Assembly (NCBI GenBank): GCA_937892815.1
Contig: CALBHZ010000158.1
Span: 1 to 14,215 of the forward strand
Length of the DNA: 14,215 bases
DNA from: an uncultured archaeon
GTDB lineage: Archaea; Thermoproteota; Nitrososphaeria; Conexivisphaerales; CALBHZ01
Direction of reading: 5' to 3'
Shown in pieces: positions 8,051 through 14,215 of the stretch. The first letter of the stretch is position 1. The number at the start of each line of letters is the position of its first letter. A model generated the notes under the pieces. That model did no database searches. It was given only the letters and a program-made list of their open reading frames with translations, and was not told the origin of the DNA. The position numbers and the translations under genes were made by a program.

Positions 8051-8683
8051 ATGCCTAAAGTAAAGATAGGAGCCTCTTTCGATATTTTAACAGATGGAGG
8101 GTTTGAAAGTGGTTTCTTTTACGAGGTTTACGGACCAAGCGGAGTTGGAAAAACCCAACTTCTGTTTACCTTAGCCGTAGAAGGTGTACATCAAGGCTTC
8201 AGCAGGGCCTACTTTATCGATACTAGGGGAACCTTTAGGCCGGAAAGAGTAGCGGAAATAGCCGAAGCTAGAGGGTATAATCGAGACGACGTTTTAACAA
8301 AAATCTCCGTTAAACAACTCAGGGATCTCCCTAGCTTCATACTTACGATCGATCTACTATCTGAAGGGGGTAAAGAGCTCCTACTACTGGTAGATACTCT
8401 ATCTGATCTCTTTTACGAATTTCCCGATGTAGGTGTCAGGTATAAGCTGGGTATTTTAGCAAGAAACCTTTCACTAACATGTATAGAGAGGGGATTTTTA
8501 GTGGTGGCGTCCAATGGGGTGAGGTATAAGGGCAATCTAGAGCCCTTAGGTTCCGAGTATACAGATCCCTATGTTCACATAAGGATAGCCATGGAGAAGG
8601 ATGATCGGGGAACTCTATACGCCTGCAGAGAGGGAAAAGAAGAAAAGCTGAGATATGTTATAGGAAGAGGTGGAATTGAATAA
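8051..8683 (+). CDS. RadA paralog (RadB/aRadC-like RecA-fold ATPase)
   Basis: A 210-residue single RecA-fold domain. Walker A is GPSGVGKT at 28-35 and Walker B ends in Asp115 (ELLLLVD). The segment after strand 3, FIDTRGTFRPERVAEIAEARGY, matches RadA/Rad51, but Arg59 replaces the nearly invariant Glu of IDTEGTFRPER. It lacks the N-terminal helix-hairpin-helix and polymerisation motif of true RadA, so it is a paralog rather than the main recombinase. Characterised archaeal paralogs (RadB, Sso2452/aRadC) bind DNA or ATP and modulate RadA filaments in homologous recombination; a similar mediator role here is inference. ATG at 8051 is chosen by the short conserved lead-in. It overlaps the next gene by 14 bases, so the two form an operon. 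Confidence 0.85.
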   Translation: MPKVKIGASFDILTDGGFESGFFYEVYGPSGVGKTQLLFTLAVEGVHQGFSRAYFIDTRGTFRPERVAEIAEARGYNRDDVLTKISVKQLRDLPSFILTIDLLSEGGKELLLLVDTLSDLFYEFPDVGVRYKLGILARNLSLTCIERGFLVVASNGVRYKGNLEPLGSEYTDPYVHIRIAMEKDDRGTLYACREGKEEKLRYVIGRGGIE

Positions 8684-8984
8684 TTTGGAGGAGATCTACG
8701 AACTCGTTTTAGAAGCGTCTAGAAATAAGGAGGCCTTTAAAAGGCTTCAAGACAAGCTTAAGAATTTGCCTAAAGAAAGGGCATTAGCCCTAAAGATAGC
8801 GGCAAAAAGCATATCCTACATTACTAATAAGGCGAAAATAGATATTGAAAAGGTCGAAGAAGTCCTTGAATCGGTAATAGATAAAAGGGTAAGCGATGAT
8901 TTCGACCTTTCCCTTCTAAATTTCTACAAATGGGTAGTTAAGAAAGAGCGTAAACAAGGGTTAAATACAGAGAGAAGACAGTAA
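8670..8984 (+). CDS. Small helical protein of unknown function, downstream of the RadA paralog
   Basis: I do not recognise this 104-residue protein. It is charged and predicted almost wholly helical, with amphipathic runs such as NLEEIYELVLEASRNKEAF and IDIEKVEEVLESVIDKRV. It has a strongly basic tail (KKERKQGL, TERRQ), no cysteine, no membrane segment and no catalytic motif. The basic tail could touch nucleic acid. The start is GTG at 8670, inside the end of the RadA paralog. TTG at 8676 or 8685 is also possible, and GAAGAGG sits just before. The overlap suggests coupled translation and a shared role with the RadA paralog, which is inference. The last 47 bases overlap the convergent EMC6-like gene. 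Confidence 0.7.
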   Translation: MELNNLEEIYELVLEASRNKEAFKRLQDKLKNLPKERALALKIAAKSISYITNKAKIDIEKVEEVLESVIDKRVSDDFDLSLLNFYKWVVKKERKQGLNTERRQ

Positions 8985-9228
8985 ACCAGAGTACTATAAA
9001 AGTCCCTATTCCATGTAGGTATATCTTTACCATTCCCGTAATCCGTTTTCTATCTACTAACATAGCAGCGATCGAGCTAATAACGTAAAAGGCTAACAAT
9101 ATAGAAATTGTGGTTTGAGGTTGCGGGGTTAAGTTAAAAAGTACGCCGCAAAAAAGCCCAGCTAAAACGGAGGATACCACCCTTATCCAGTAAATTCTAT
9201 CTAAAAGCTTAAGCCTTTCCTTCATCAT
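8938..9228 (-). CDS. Small three-TM membrane protein, EMC6-like
   Basis: A 96-residue membrane protein with three hydrophobic segments at about 14-33, 41-58 and 69-93, joined by a short polar loop (NLTPQPQT) and a basic loop (DRKRITG). The pattern WIRVVSSVLAG at the start of TM1 and GTFIVLWFTVFSLYLTLVY in TM3 resembles eukaryotic EMC6 from memory (R-x3-S-x2-xG; T-x4-W-T-x2-Y-x4-VY). Archaeal EMC6-like proteins are known. In eukaryotes EMC6 is part of a membrane-insertase complex with EMC3, an Oxa1 superfamily member. An insertase role here is inference, since no EMC3-like gene is in the window. The frame extends upstream to 9288, but the extra 20 residues are low-complexity and overlap rqcH, so ATG at 9228 (or 9225, with GAGGT just ahead) is preferred. 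Confidence 0.72.
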   Translation of the reverse strand: MMKERLKLLDRIYWIRVVSSVLAGLFCGVLFNLTPQPQTTISILLAFYVISSIAAMLVDRKRITGMVKIYLHGIGTFIVLWFTVFSLYLTLVYALS

Positions 9229-9241
9229 ACCTCTTGTTGAC

Positions 9242-11116
9242 TTGGAACTTGCAAGTTTAGAGCTGGAAGTTTTAGCGGGCAAACTCAATATCCTCCTTCA
9301 TAATTACTACATTAATAACGTTTACTTCTACGCTCCTAATATATTTCTCTTTAAATTCCACAAAGCTGAAGAAGGAGATAGGCTATTACTAATCGATGAA
9401 AATTTGGGCTTATGGTTAACGGAGGAAAAGCTCGAGGAAAAGCTCCAATCAGACTTTTTAACGAGGTTGAGAAAGGAAGTTGTAAGGCTGAAAGTTGAGA
9501 ACATATACTCGCTTAAGGGAGAAAGGATAGTTTGTCTAGATGTATCGGGAGTAGGGAGAAAGAGAAGGATAGTCTTTGAATTCTTTGGAAGAGGCAATAT
9601 CATAGTTTTAGATGAGGACGATGAGATAAGGCTAGCTGAAAAGGAGGCAGAATATAGACATAGAACCATCAGGAGAGGGGAGATCTATCGCCCTCCGCCT
9701 AGCAGAGGCCTGCCTTTATCGGAGGATATAAAGCTGGATTTCGAGGGAGATACCGAGGTAGCTAAGTACATTGGTAGGAAAGTGGGAATTGGGAGGAAAT
9801 TCGTCGAAGAGATATTTTTCAGATCTAAGATTGATAAAACCAAAAAAGCCTCACAAATTACAAACGATGAGCGTATTTTACTAAACGATACTATAAGGAA
9901 GCTCGCTTTAGAAGTGAAATCGTCAGATAAGGTATATGGATACTTTGAAAACGGAGAGTTAAGAGAGCTCTCGTTTATAGAACTTAAACATTTAGAGAAG
10001 ATGGATAAAGAAGTCTTTGAAGATCTGGTTCAAGGCCTAGATAAGCTCCTAACTCCAGTTGTCTACAAAAAAGCGATGGACTATAGGCTTTTAGAACTAA
10101 AGAAAAAGCTTGAAGAAAAACGCAGAGGATTAGAAAATCAAAGAGCGAGATTAAGAGAAATGGAGAAACAGTCATCGATTTTAAGAGAAGTAGCTTCTAA
10201 TTTACCTATTAAAGGCTTAATCGATGAGGATTTGCTGAGGAAGCTCAAAGGAGTAGACGGAGAGGTAAAGGTTGAAAACGGAACGCTCTATATCTTAGGC
10301 AGAAAGATAAAACTGGAATCTCCTTGGAAGGCTTCTAGTAAGTTATTCGAGTTAGCTAAAGATATCGAGAAAGGAATAGTTGAGTTAAGGAAGGCTATTG
10401 GAAAACTTGAGAAGGAGAGCGAAAGATGTGCAAGGGAATTAGAGCTGAGTAGTAAAGAAGTAAAAACGGTGAAAATTAAAAGAAGGAAATGGTTTGAGAA
10501 GTTCAGATGGTTCTATACAAGTGAAGGCTTCTTCGCTATAGGAGGAAGGGACGCTGTTACAAACGATCAATTGATAAAGAAGTATATGCAGCCTAACGAC
10601 TTAGTATTCCATGCAGAAATTCAAGGCTCTCCTTTCTTCCTTCTAAAGGAAGGGAGAAAAGCAGGAGACCTTAGCATAAGAGAGACGGCTATAGCGACCG
10701 TGTCCTTTAGTAGAGCGTGGAAGTTAGGCCTTTTAGCTGCAGATGCCTACTACGTAAACCCAGATCAAGTTAGTTTATCCCCTCCCAGCGGAGAGTACCT
10801 TCCAAAGGGAAGCTTCATGATTTATGGGAAGAGGAACTTTTTAAAGGGTTTAGAGCTCAGACTGGCTATTGGAGTATACGAAAAGGATGGAGAAAGATAC
10901 GTTATCTGTGGTCCTATTAACGCTATAAGGAATTCGTGTAAAGTATATGTCGAAATCGAGCCGGGCCATATCCCTCAATCCGAAGCGGCTAAAAAGATCA
11001 TGAACGCTTTGAGGAGAGAGATGGGAAAAGTTCCCTCCTTAGAGGACTTCCAGAGAGCGCTTCCCTCCGGAGGAATTAGGATAATCGGTATGAGGAAAAC
11101 CGTTAAAAACACGTAA
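9242..11116 (+). CDS. rqcH: Ribosome-associated quality control protein RqcH/NEMF (NFACT family)
   Basis: A 624-residue NFACT protein. The order is an NFACT-N domain (about 1-180, including FEFFGRGNIIVLDEDDEI), helix-hairpin-helix-like and helical parts, two coiled-coil arms (about 270-320 and 360-410), and the NFACT-R domain from Trp417. NFACT-R shows KWFEKFRWFYTSEGFFAIGG, DLVFHAEIQGSPFFLLK, FSRAWKLG and the hallmark PPSGEYLPKGSFM from Pro514. The family (bacterial RqcH, yeast Rqc2/Tae2, human NEMF) binds large subunits blocked by peptidyl-tRNA and adds C-terminal tails that mark stalled products for degradation. The start is TTG at 9242, giving the expected NFACT-N beginning; no earlier in-frame start is seen nearby. 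It is divergent from the EMC6-like gene, with only 13 bases between, and leads a five-gene plus-strand run. Confidence 0.95.
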   Translation: MELASLELEVLAGKLNILLHNYYINNVYFYAPNIFLFKFHKAEEGDRLLLIDENLGLWLTEEKLEEKLQSDFLTRLRKEVVRLKVENIYSLKGERIVCLDVSGVGRKRRIVFEFFGRGNIIVLDEDDEIRLAEKEAEYRHRTIRRGEIYRPPPSRGLPLSEDIKLDFEGDTEVAKYIGRKVGIGRKFVEEIFFRSKIDKTKKASQITNDERILLNDTIRKLALEVKSSDKVYGYFENGELRELSFIELKHLEKMDKEVFEDLVQGLDKLLTPVVYKKAMDYRLLELKKKLEEKRRGLENQRARLREMEKQSSILREVASNLPIKGLIDEDLLRKLKGVDGEVKVENGTLYILGRKIKLESPWKASSKLFELAKDIEKGIVELRKAIGKLEKESERCARELELSSKEVKTVKIKRRKWFEKFRWFYTSEGFFAIGGRDAVTNDQLIKKYMQPNDLVFHAEIQGSPFFLLKEGRKAGDLSIRETAIATVSFSRAWKLGLLAADAYYVNPDQVSLSPPSGEYLPKGSFMIYGKRNFLKGLELRLAIGVYEKDGERYVICGPINAIRNSCKVYVEIEPGHIPQSEAAKKIMNALRREMGKVPSLEDFQRALPSGGIRIIGMRKTVKNT

Positions 11117-11144
11117 GGTAGATAAGAATGTGGCGGAGAAGTAG

Positions 11145-11723
11145 ATGGCGTTAGAAAGGCATCTATCACTTAAAATAAGAGTAAGGGAGGTGATGAACAG
11201 CCCTCTAGTTACGGGAAGTCCCGATGAAACTATCGATAGTATAGCTAAGAAGATGGCCGAGAACAAGGTAGGTAGCGTTATTATAAAACAAGGGGATGAA
11301 ATCTTAGGAATCGTTACCGATGGAGATATAGTAAACAAAGTAGTAGCTAAGAACTGCAAACCGAGCAGTATTAGAGCTGAGGACATAATGTCCTCCCCCT
11401 TGCATACGATAGAGGCTAATAGAGATGTAACCGAAGCTGCTAGAATGATGAGGAAGCTAAGGATAAAGAGGCTTGGAGTAACGTATAAAGGACATCTAGT
11501 AGGGATTGTTTCAATGTCAGACGTACTCAACGTAACGCCTGAGCTCGTAGATTTAGTCTCTGAGAAGGCGAGGATATTAAGCGGAGAGCTAACGAGGAAG
11601 AGGAAGTACATATCCGGATATTGCGATAACTGTAAGCAATGGTCCGATTACCTACTAGAGGTTGATGGAAAGTATTTATGCGAAGAATGTAGAGGCGAAC
11701 TTTCTTATTCTGGAGTTTTATGA
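11145..11723 (+). CDS. Two-CBS-domain protein with C-terminal zinc ribbon
   Basis: A 192-residue protein with a tandem CBS pair (Bateman module). CBS1 covers about 12-70 (VREVMNSPLV... GSVIIKQGDEILGIVTDGDI) and CBS2 about 78-130 (AEDIMSSPLHTIEANRDVTEAARMM... GHLVGIVSMSDVL). A zinc ribbon follows, with Cys160/Cys163 (CDNC) and Cys179/Cys182 (CEEC). CBS pairs bind adenine nucleotides and often act as energy or ligand sensors. The zinc ribbon may bind nucleic acid or protein, and the target is unknown. ATG at 11145 has GGAG about 7 bases before it. It lies 28 bases after rqcH and overlaps the RNase gene as ATGA, so it is in the middle of an operon. Confidence 0.92.
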   Translation: MALERHLSLKIRVREVMNSPLVTGSPDETIDSIAKKMAENKVGSVIIKQGDEILGIVTDGDIVNKVVAKNCKPSSIRAEDIMSSPLHTIEANRDVTEAARMMRKLRIKRLGVTYKGHLVGIVSMSDVLNVTPELVDLVSEKARILSGELTRKRKYISGYCDNCKQWSDYLLEVDGKYLCEECRGELSYSGVL

Positions 11724-12202
11724 AGAACGTCTCCTTCATTGTAGATGGGATGTTAGGTAGCCTAGCGAGAAAGTTAAGAATATATGGATTCGACGTCTTC
11801 TATAGCTCAACTATTAAAGATGAAGATGTAATAGAAATAGCGAGCAGGGAGAACAGAATAATACTGTCTAGGGATAAGGAGCTTTGTAGAAAGGCTTTAG
11901 TTAAAGGCTTGAACGCCTTGTATATCGAAGGAAGAGATGATGTTGAGAGGATAGCCTTTGTTTTTAAAAAGTTAAACATAAAGAGGGATTTAGACCTTTT
12001 AGAAACGAGATGTCCTCTCTGTAACGCTCGCTTATCCACTACCTCAAGAGAGCACGTAAAAAGCGTACCTAAGGGAGTTTTAGAAAGACATAGCGTTTTT
12101 TACGTATGTGAAAATTGCGGTCAAGTTTACTGGAAGGGAAGCCATTGGGAAAAGTTATTGCAAATGGATAGAGAGGTAAAGGCTAGGCTTTCTAAAAGGT
12201 AA
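11720..12202 (+). CDS. Mut7-C RNase domain protein with zinc ribbon
   Basis: A 160-residue protein. The first 80 residues are a Mut7-C (formerly DUF82, PIN-like fold) domain: FIVDGMLGSLARKLRIYGFD with Asp9 and Asp25, acidic KDED at 33-36, and IILSRDKEL with Asp52. A treble-clef or zinc-ribbon module follows, with Cys98/Cys101 (CPLC) and Cys130/Cys133 (CENC) and a terminal VYWKGSHWEKL. The family is predicted to cleave RNA, and the acidic residues expected for metal-dependent cleavage are present. The substrate is unknown. The ATG overlaps the preceding CBS stop (ATGA), with TGGAG just upstream as binding site, so the two proteins are probably made together. Both carry zinc ribbons, which hints at action on a common RNA or ribosomal target; this is inference. 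Confidence 0.93.
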   Translation: MKNVSFIVDGMLGSLARKLRIYGFDVFYSSTIKDEDVIEIASRENRIILSRDKELCRKALVKGLNALYIEGRDDVERIAFVFKKLNIKRDLDLLETRCPLCNARLSTTSREHVKSVPKGVLERHSVFYVCENCGQVYWKGSHWEKLLQMDREVKARLSKR

Positions 12203-12211
12203 CTTTTAATT
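12200..12211 (+). promoter_or_regulatory. TATA-like element before the AMMECR1 gene
   Basis: AACTTTTAAT, centred about 30 bases before the TTG at 12237, is followed by a pyrimidine-rich stretch and no Shine-Dalgarno motif. This fits an internal promoter giving a nearly leaderless mRNA. It is inference from spacing only; read-through from the RNase gene is equally possible. Confidence 0.35.
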
Positions 12212-12236
12212 CCTCCTCCTTCTAGCAATAGTTGAT

Positions 12237-12854
12237 TTGAGCGAAGAATATACTATAGAGGAAGGTAAGTTTTTAGTGAGGATAGCTAGAGAAGCCGTTG
12301 AAACTTATGTGAAAGAGAGAAAGAAGATCGATCCTCCAAACAACACGCCTCCTAAGCTATGGGAAAAAAGGGGTGTATTCGTAACCTTAAAGAAGTATCC
12401 TTCTATGGATTTAAGAGGTTGCATTGGTAGGCCATATCCTACGATGCCTTTAGTCCAAGCAACTATCGAGTCGGCCATCGATTCAGCTGTAAACGATCCT
12501 AGATTTACATCTGTAAGGCCCGAAGAACTTCCCAATTTAGTAGTTGAAGTTAGCATATTAACCCTTCCTCAAGAAGTAAAGGTGAAAAATCCAAAGGAGT
12601 ACTTGGAAAAGGTGAAGATAGGCAGGGATGGGATAATAGTGGAATGGTCGATGGGGGCGGGCCTCCTCCTTCCTCAGGTACCAGTGGAGGAAAAATGGGA
12701 TGTTGAGGAATATCTGTCGTACGGATGTTTAAAGGCTGGGGCTCCTCCCGATTTATGGTTAACTGAAAGGATAAAGCTCTATACGTTCCAAGCAGTAGTA
12801 TTTGAGGAAGGAAAACCTTATGGAGAAGTTAGAAGGAAGGAGCTTGAATGCTAA
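12237..12854 (+). CDS. AMMECR1-domain protein
   Basis: A 205-residue protein that is one AMMECR1 domain, close to the length of structurally studied archaeal members. The hallmark LRGCIGRPYP includes Cys62. Other conserved parts are PPKLWEKRGVFVTLKK, SAVNDPRFTSVRPEEL, VEVSILTLPQEV, GLLLPQVPVEEKWDVEEYLSYGCLKAG and a basic, Glu-rich tail. The biochemical role of the family is unknown. In other archaea AMMECR1 may be fused to or next to Memo-like or radical-SAM (AmmeMemoRadiSam) genes; here it stands alone. TTG at 12237 is the likely start, since it fits the usual short N-terminal helix and an overlapping TTG at 12232 ends at once. It sits 34 bases after the RNase gene and overlaps the glycosyltransferase gene. 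Confidence 0.94.
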   Translation: MSEEYTIEEGKFLVRIAREAVETYVKERKKIDPPNNTPPKLWEKRGVFVTLKKYPSMDLRGCIGRPYPTMPLVQATIESAIDSAVNDPRFTSVRPEELPNLVVEVSILTLPQEVKVKNPKEYLEKVKIGRDGIIVEWSMGAGLLLPQVPVEEKWDVEEYLSYGCLKAGAPPDLWLTERIKLYTFQAVVFEEGKPYGEVRRKELEC

Positions 12855-14001
12855 GCTCTATTTCTCGATCTACGGCTCCGGCATGGGTCATGCCGCAAGA
12901 ACGGCTGCCTTAGCTAGGAGCTTGGGCTTTCTATCGCTCTTCTCGAGTTGGGGAGAAGGAAAGGAGTATCTGGAGAAGGAAGGGTTTAACGTAGTCGAAT
13001 CGCCATCTGTAGATGTAGAGTGGAGTGAGCAAGGAAGAATGGCTATAAAGAAAAGCGTTACTAAGCTACCTAGAAATCTTTCATCCTTCGCGTATCAGAT
13101 AATTCACGAAGTGAACTCCATATCGAAATTTAAACCCGACGTCGTTATCTCAGACTCAAGGTTAAGCCCTATTGTAGCTTCACGTGTATTAAACATACCG
13201 TCCATATTAATCGCTAATCAGCTTAGAATTGCTTTGCCTCTAGAAGGTTCCCTTGTTCAATCCTTTTTAGAAAAGGTAACAGCTGAAAAGCTAGGCATTT
13301 TCTGGGGTCTAGCTAAAGAGATCATAGCACCGGACCTCCCCCCTCCTTACACGATATCTGAAAAAACCCTATTACACGCGAGCTCGATAAGAAGGAGGAT
13401 AAGGTTTATCGGATTTTTGATCAATGCTCCTAAGGTAAGGAAAGAGAGTGTTGAGAAGGCTAAGTCAATCCTAGAGATAAATTCTCCTAAAGTCGTTTAC
13501 GCTCAAGTGAGCGGTCCAAGGGCTACTAAAAGATGGATGGTAGACCTCTTGATCTTGGCGAGTAAAGAGTTACCTAAAGACGTAACTTTAATCGTCAGTA
13601 TGGGAGAGCCTAAGAGCTCAAGAGATGTAATTAAGTCCGGAAACTTACGCTTACTTTACTGGAACGATTTGCTAGATGCTACTCTCTCAATAGCTGATTT
13701 AGTGGTAACTAGAGGAGGTCATTCATCGATCGCGAAGTGCATTTCTATGGGCAAACCTATGGTTCTACTGCCGATAGCGTACCACGGTGAGCAAATCCAC
13801 AACTCCAGAAAAGCCGAGAAGCTCGGTATAGCGAGAATGATAAATCCAGTTAGCGCAGATCACGGAACTCTGGCTAAGTGTATAATTGAAAGCCTATCGG
13901 ATAATAGCCTAAAGGAAAAGGCGCTTGAAATTTCAGAAATATCCTCAAAGTTTAACGCGTTTTCATCCTTTAAAGAGATATTAAGAACCCTTATTTCTTA
14001 G
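12820..14001 (+). CDS. GT-B glycosyltransferase, MJ1255-like (GT28/MurG type)
   Basis: A protein of about 393 residues with two Rossmann-like halves. The N-terminal half opens with the acceptor-side loop YGSGMGHAART (about 18-28). The C-terminal half carries the nucleotide-sugar motif VVTRGGHSSIAKCISMGKP (about 295-313) and a following HGEQIHNSRKAEKLG (from His322), as in GT28-type enzymes. The family transfers sugar from a nucleotide donor, often UDP-linked, to lipid or glycan acceptors; donor and acceptor cannot be inferred. No transmembrane segment is evident. Start choice is uncertain. ATG at 12820 has GAGGAAGG 8 bases ahead; TTG at 12844 would place the start just before the first strand, as in relatives, and cut the AMMECR1 overlap from 35 to 11 bases. 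It ends overlapping the truncated minus-strand gene by 21 bases. Confidence 0.88.
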   Translation: MEKLEGRSLNAKLYFSIYGSGMGHAARTAALARSLGFLSLFSSWGEGKEYLEKEGFNVVESPSVDVEWSEQGRMAIKKSVTKLPRNLSSFAYQIIHEVNSISKFKPDVVISDSRLSPIVASRVLNIPSILIANQLRIALPLEGSLVQSFLEKVTAEKLGIFWGLAKEIIAPDLPPPYTISEKTLLHASSIRRRIRFIGFLINAPKVRKESVEKAKSILEINSPKVVYAQVSGPRATKRWMVDLLILASKELPKDVTLIVSMGEPKSSRDVIKSGNLRLLYWNDLLDATLSIADLVVTRGGHSSIAKCISMGKPMVLLPIAYHGEQIHNSRKAEKLGIARMINPVSADHGTLAKCIIESLSDNSLKEKALEISEISSKFNAFSSFKEILRTLIS

Positions 14002-14155
14002 AGATAAATAACGATCTAGAGCCTTATGCCAACCAACAGGTCCTCTGTCTACCTCTACCTTAATTACCTCTCCCAGAAGGGCCTCAATTTCCTCCTCCTT
14101 TACTTCCCTTATAAACGATGGGTAATAATCCGAAACATTCCACTCTATCCAATCC
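13981..14155 (-). CDS. Unrecognised protein, N-terminally truncated at the contig end
   Basis: The true genomic part encodes about 57 C-terminal residues, from DWIEWNVSDYYPSF to a TAA at 13981-13983. It contains EVKEEEIEALLGEVIKVEV and a conserved-looking GPVGWHKALDRYLSLRNK. I do not recognise the family. Upstream, the frame runs on into adapter sequence up to an ATG at 14184, but those 10 residues (MGSEMCIRDR) are artificial and must not be read as a start. The real start is off the contig. It is convergent with the glycosyltransferase gene and overlaps its last 21 bases. Confidence 0.65.
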
Positions 14156-14215
14156 CTGTCTCTTATACACATCTCCGAGCCCACGAGACCTCTCTACATC
14201 TCGTATGCCGTCTTC
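14156..14215 (+). other. Illumina Nextera adapter sequence (assembly artefact)
   Basis: Bases 14156-14174 are the 19-base Tn5 mosaic end used in Nextera kits. Bases 14175-14189 are the rest of the Read 2 adapter. Bases 14190-14197 read CTCTCTAC, which I recall as i7 index N707. Bases 14198-14215 are the first 18 bases of the P7 flank. The order and the exact adjacency of all four pieces leave almost no doubt. This is untrimmed library sequence, not DNA of the organism, and not a transposon end. Confidence 0.98.

Noticed and set aside
9229..9288. Longer start of the EMC6-like protein adding 20 residues
   Set aside because: The extra residues are Ser/Lys-rich, antisense to the conserved RqcH N-terminus, and lie upstream of two good ATG codons.
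11039..11611. Minus-strand open frame of 190 codons across the rqcH end and the CBS gene
   Set aside because: It is antisense to a clear CBS pair with conserved motifs and is Ser/Thr/Leu-rich without domain signals; a shadow frame.
12210..12224. Pyrimidine tract TTCCTCCTCCTTC, which on the minus strand would be a strong Shine-Dalgarno motif
   Set aside because: No start codon or open frame follows on the minus strand; it is probably just the pyrimidine-rich leader before AMMECR1.
14156..14174. A Tn5-like mosaic end that could be read as a transposon terminus
   Set aside because: It is followed directly by Illumina Read 2, index and P7 sequence, so it is library adapter and not a mobile element.

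Overview
The window is a densely packed stretch of archaeal chromosome, roughly 40% GC by eye, with about 12 complete protein genes and a partial gene at each end. The archaeal assignment rests on gene content: an archaeal-type LSm protein, a RIO2 kinase with winged-helix domain, a RadA paralog, an archaeal/eukaryotic-type NEMF/RqcH, an AMMECR1 protein, an EMC6-like membrane protein, a Mut7-C/zinc-ribbon RNase and SMC with ScpA. Heavy use of AGA/AGG and ATA codons and Lys/Glu/Ile-rich proteins suggest a thermophile. SMC-ScpA argues against Sulfolobales. A TACK-type lineage is plausible, but the exact phylum cannot be read from the sequence. I see no tRNA, rRNA, CRISPR array, insertion sequence or prophage.

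Layout. Positions 1-3988 (minus) hold a chromosome-organisation operon, SMC then ScpA (cut by the window edge), joined by a TTGA stop/start overlap. A short divergent promoter region separates it from a plus-strand M24 metallopeptidase, followed by CTP synthase (pyrG) and, 9 bases on, the RIO2 kinase. RIO2 meets a minus-strand LSm gene tail to tail. LSm is divergent from a plus-strand RadA paralog, which overlaps an unrecognised small helical protein. That small gene runs into a convergent EMC6-like membrane protein. From 9242 to 14001 a plus-strand run follows: RqcH/NEMF, a two-CBS protein with a zinc ribbon, a Mut7-C RNase with a zinc ribbon, AMMECR1 and a GT-B glycosyltransferase. A truncated minus-strand gene closes the genomic part.

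Common themes are nucleic-acid and ribosome maintenance (SMC/ScpA, RadA paralog, LSm, RIO2, RqcH, Mut7-C RNase), nucleotide supply (PyrG) and membrane or glycan work (EMC6-like, glycosyltransferase). Many starts are TTG or GTG. Several genes have an A/T-rich TATA-like element about 25-30 bases before the start codon, which fits leaderless transcripts. All three convergent gene pairs overlap at their 3' ends.

The last 60 bases (14156-14215) are not genomic. They match the Illumina Nextera Read 2 adapter, an 8-base i7 index and the start of the P7 sequence. The apparent N-terminus of the last reading frame is adapter-encoded. No clearly novel defence or mobile system is visible. The most interesting items are the EMC6-like gene next to RqcH, the RqcH-CBS-Mut7-C gene run, and a RadA paralog with a changed ATPase motif next to an unknown small gene.
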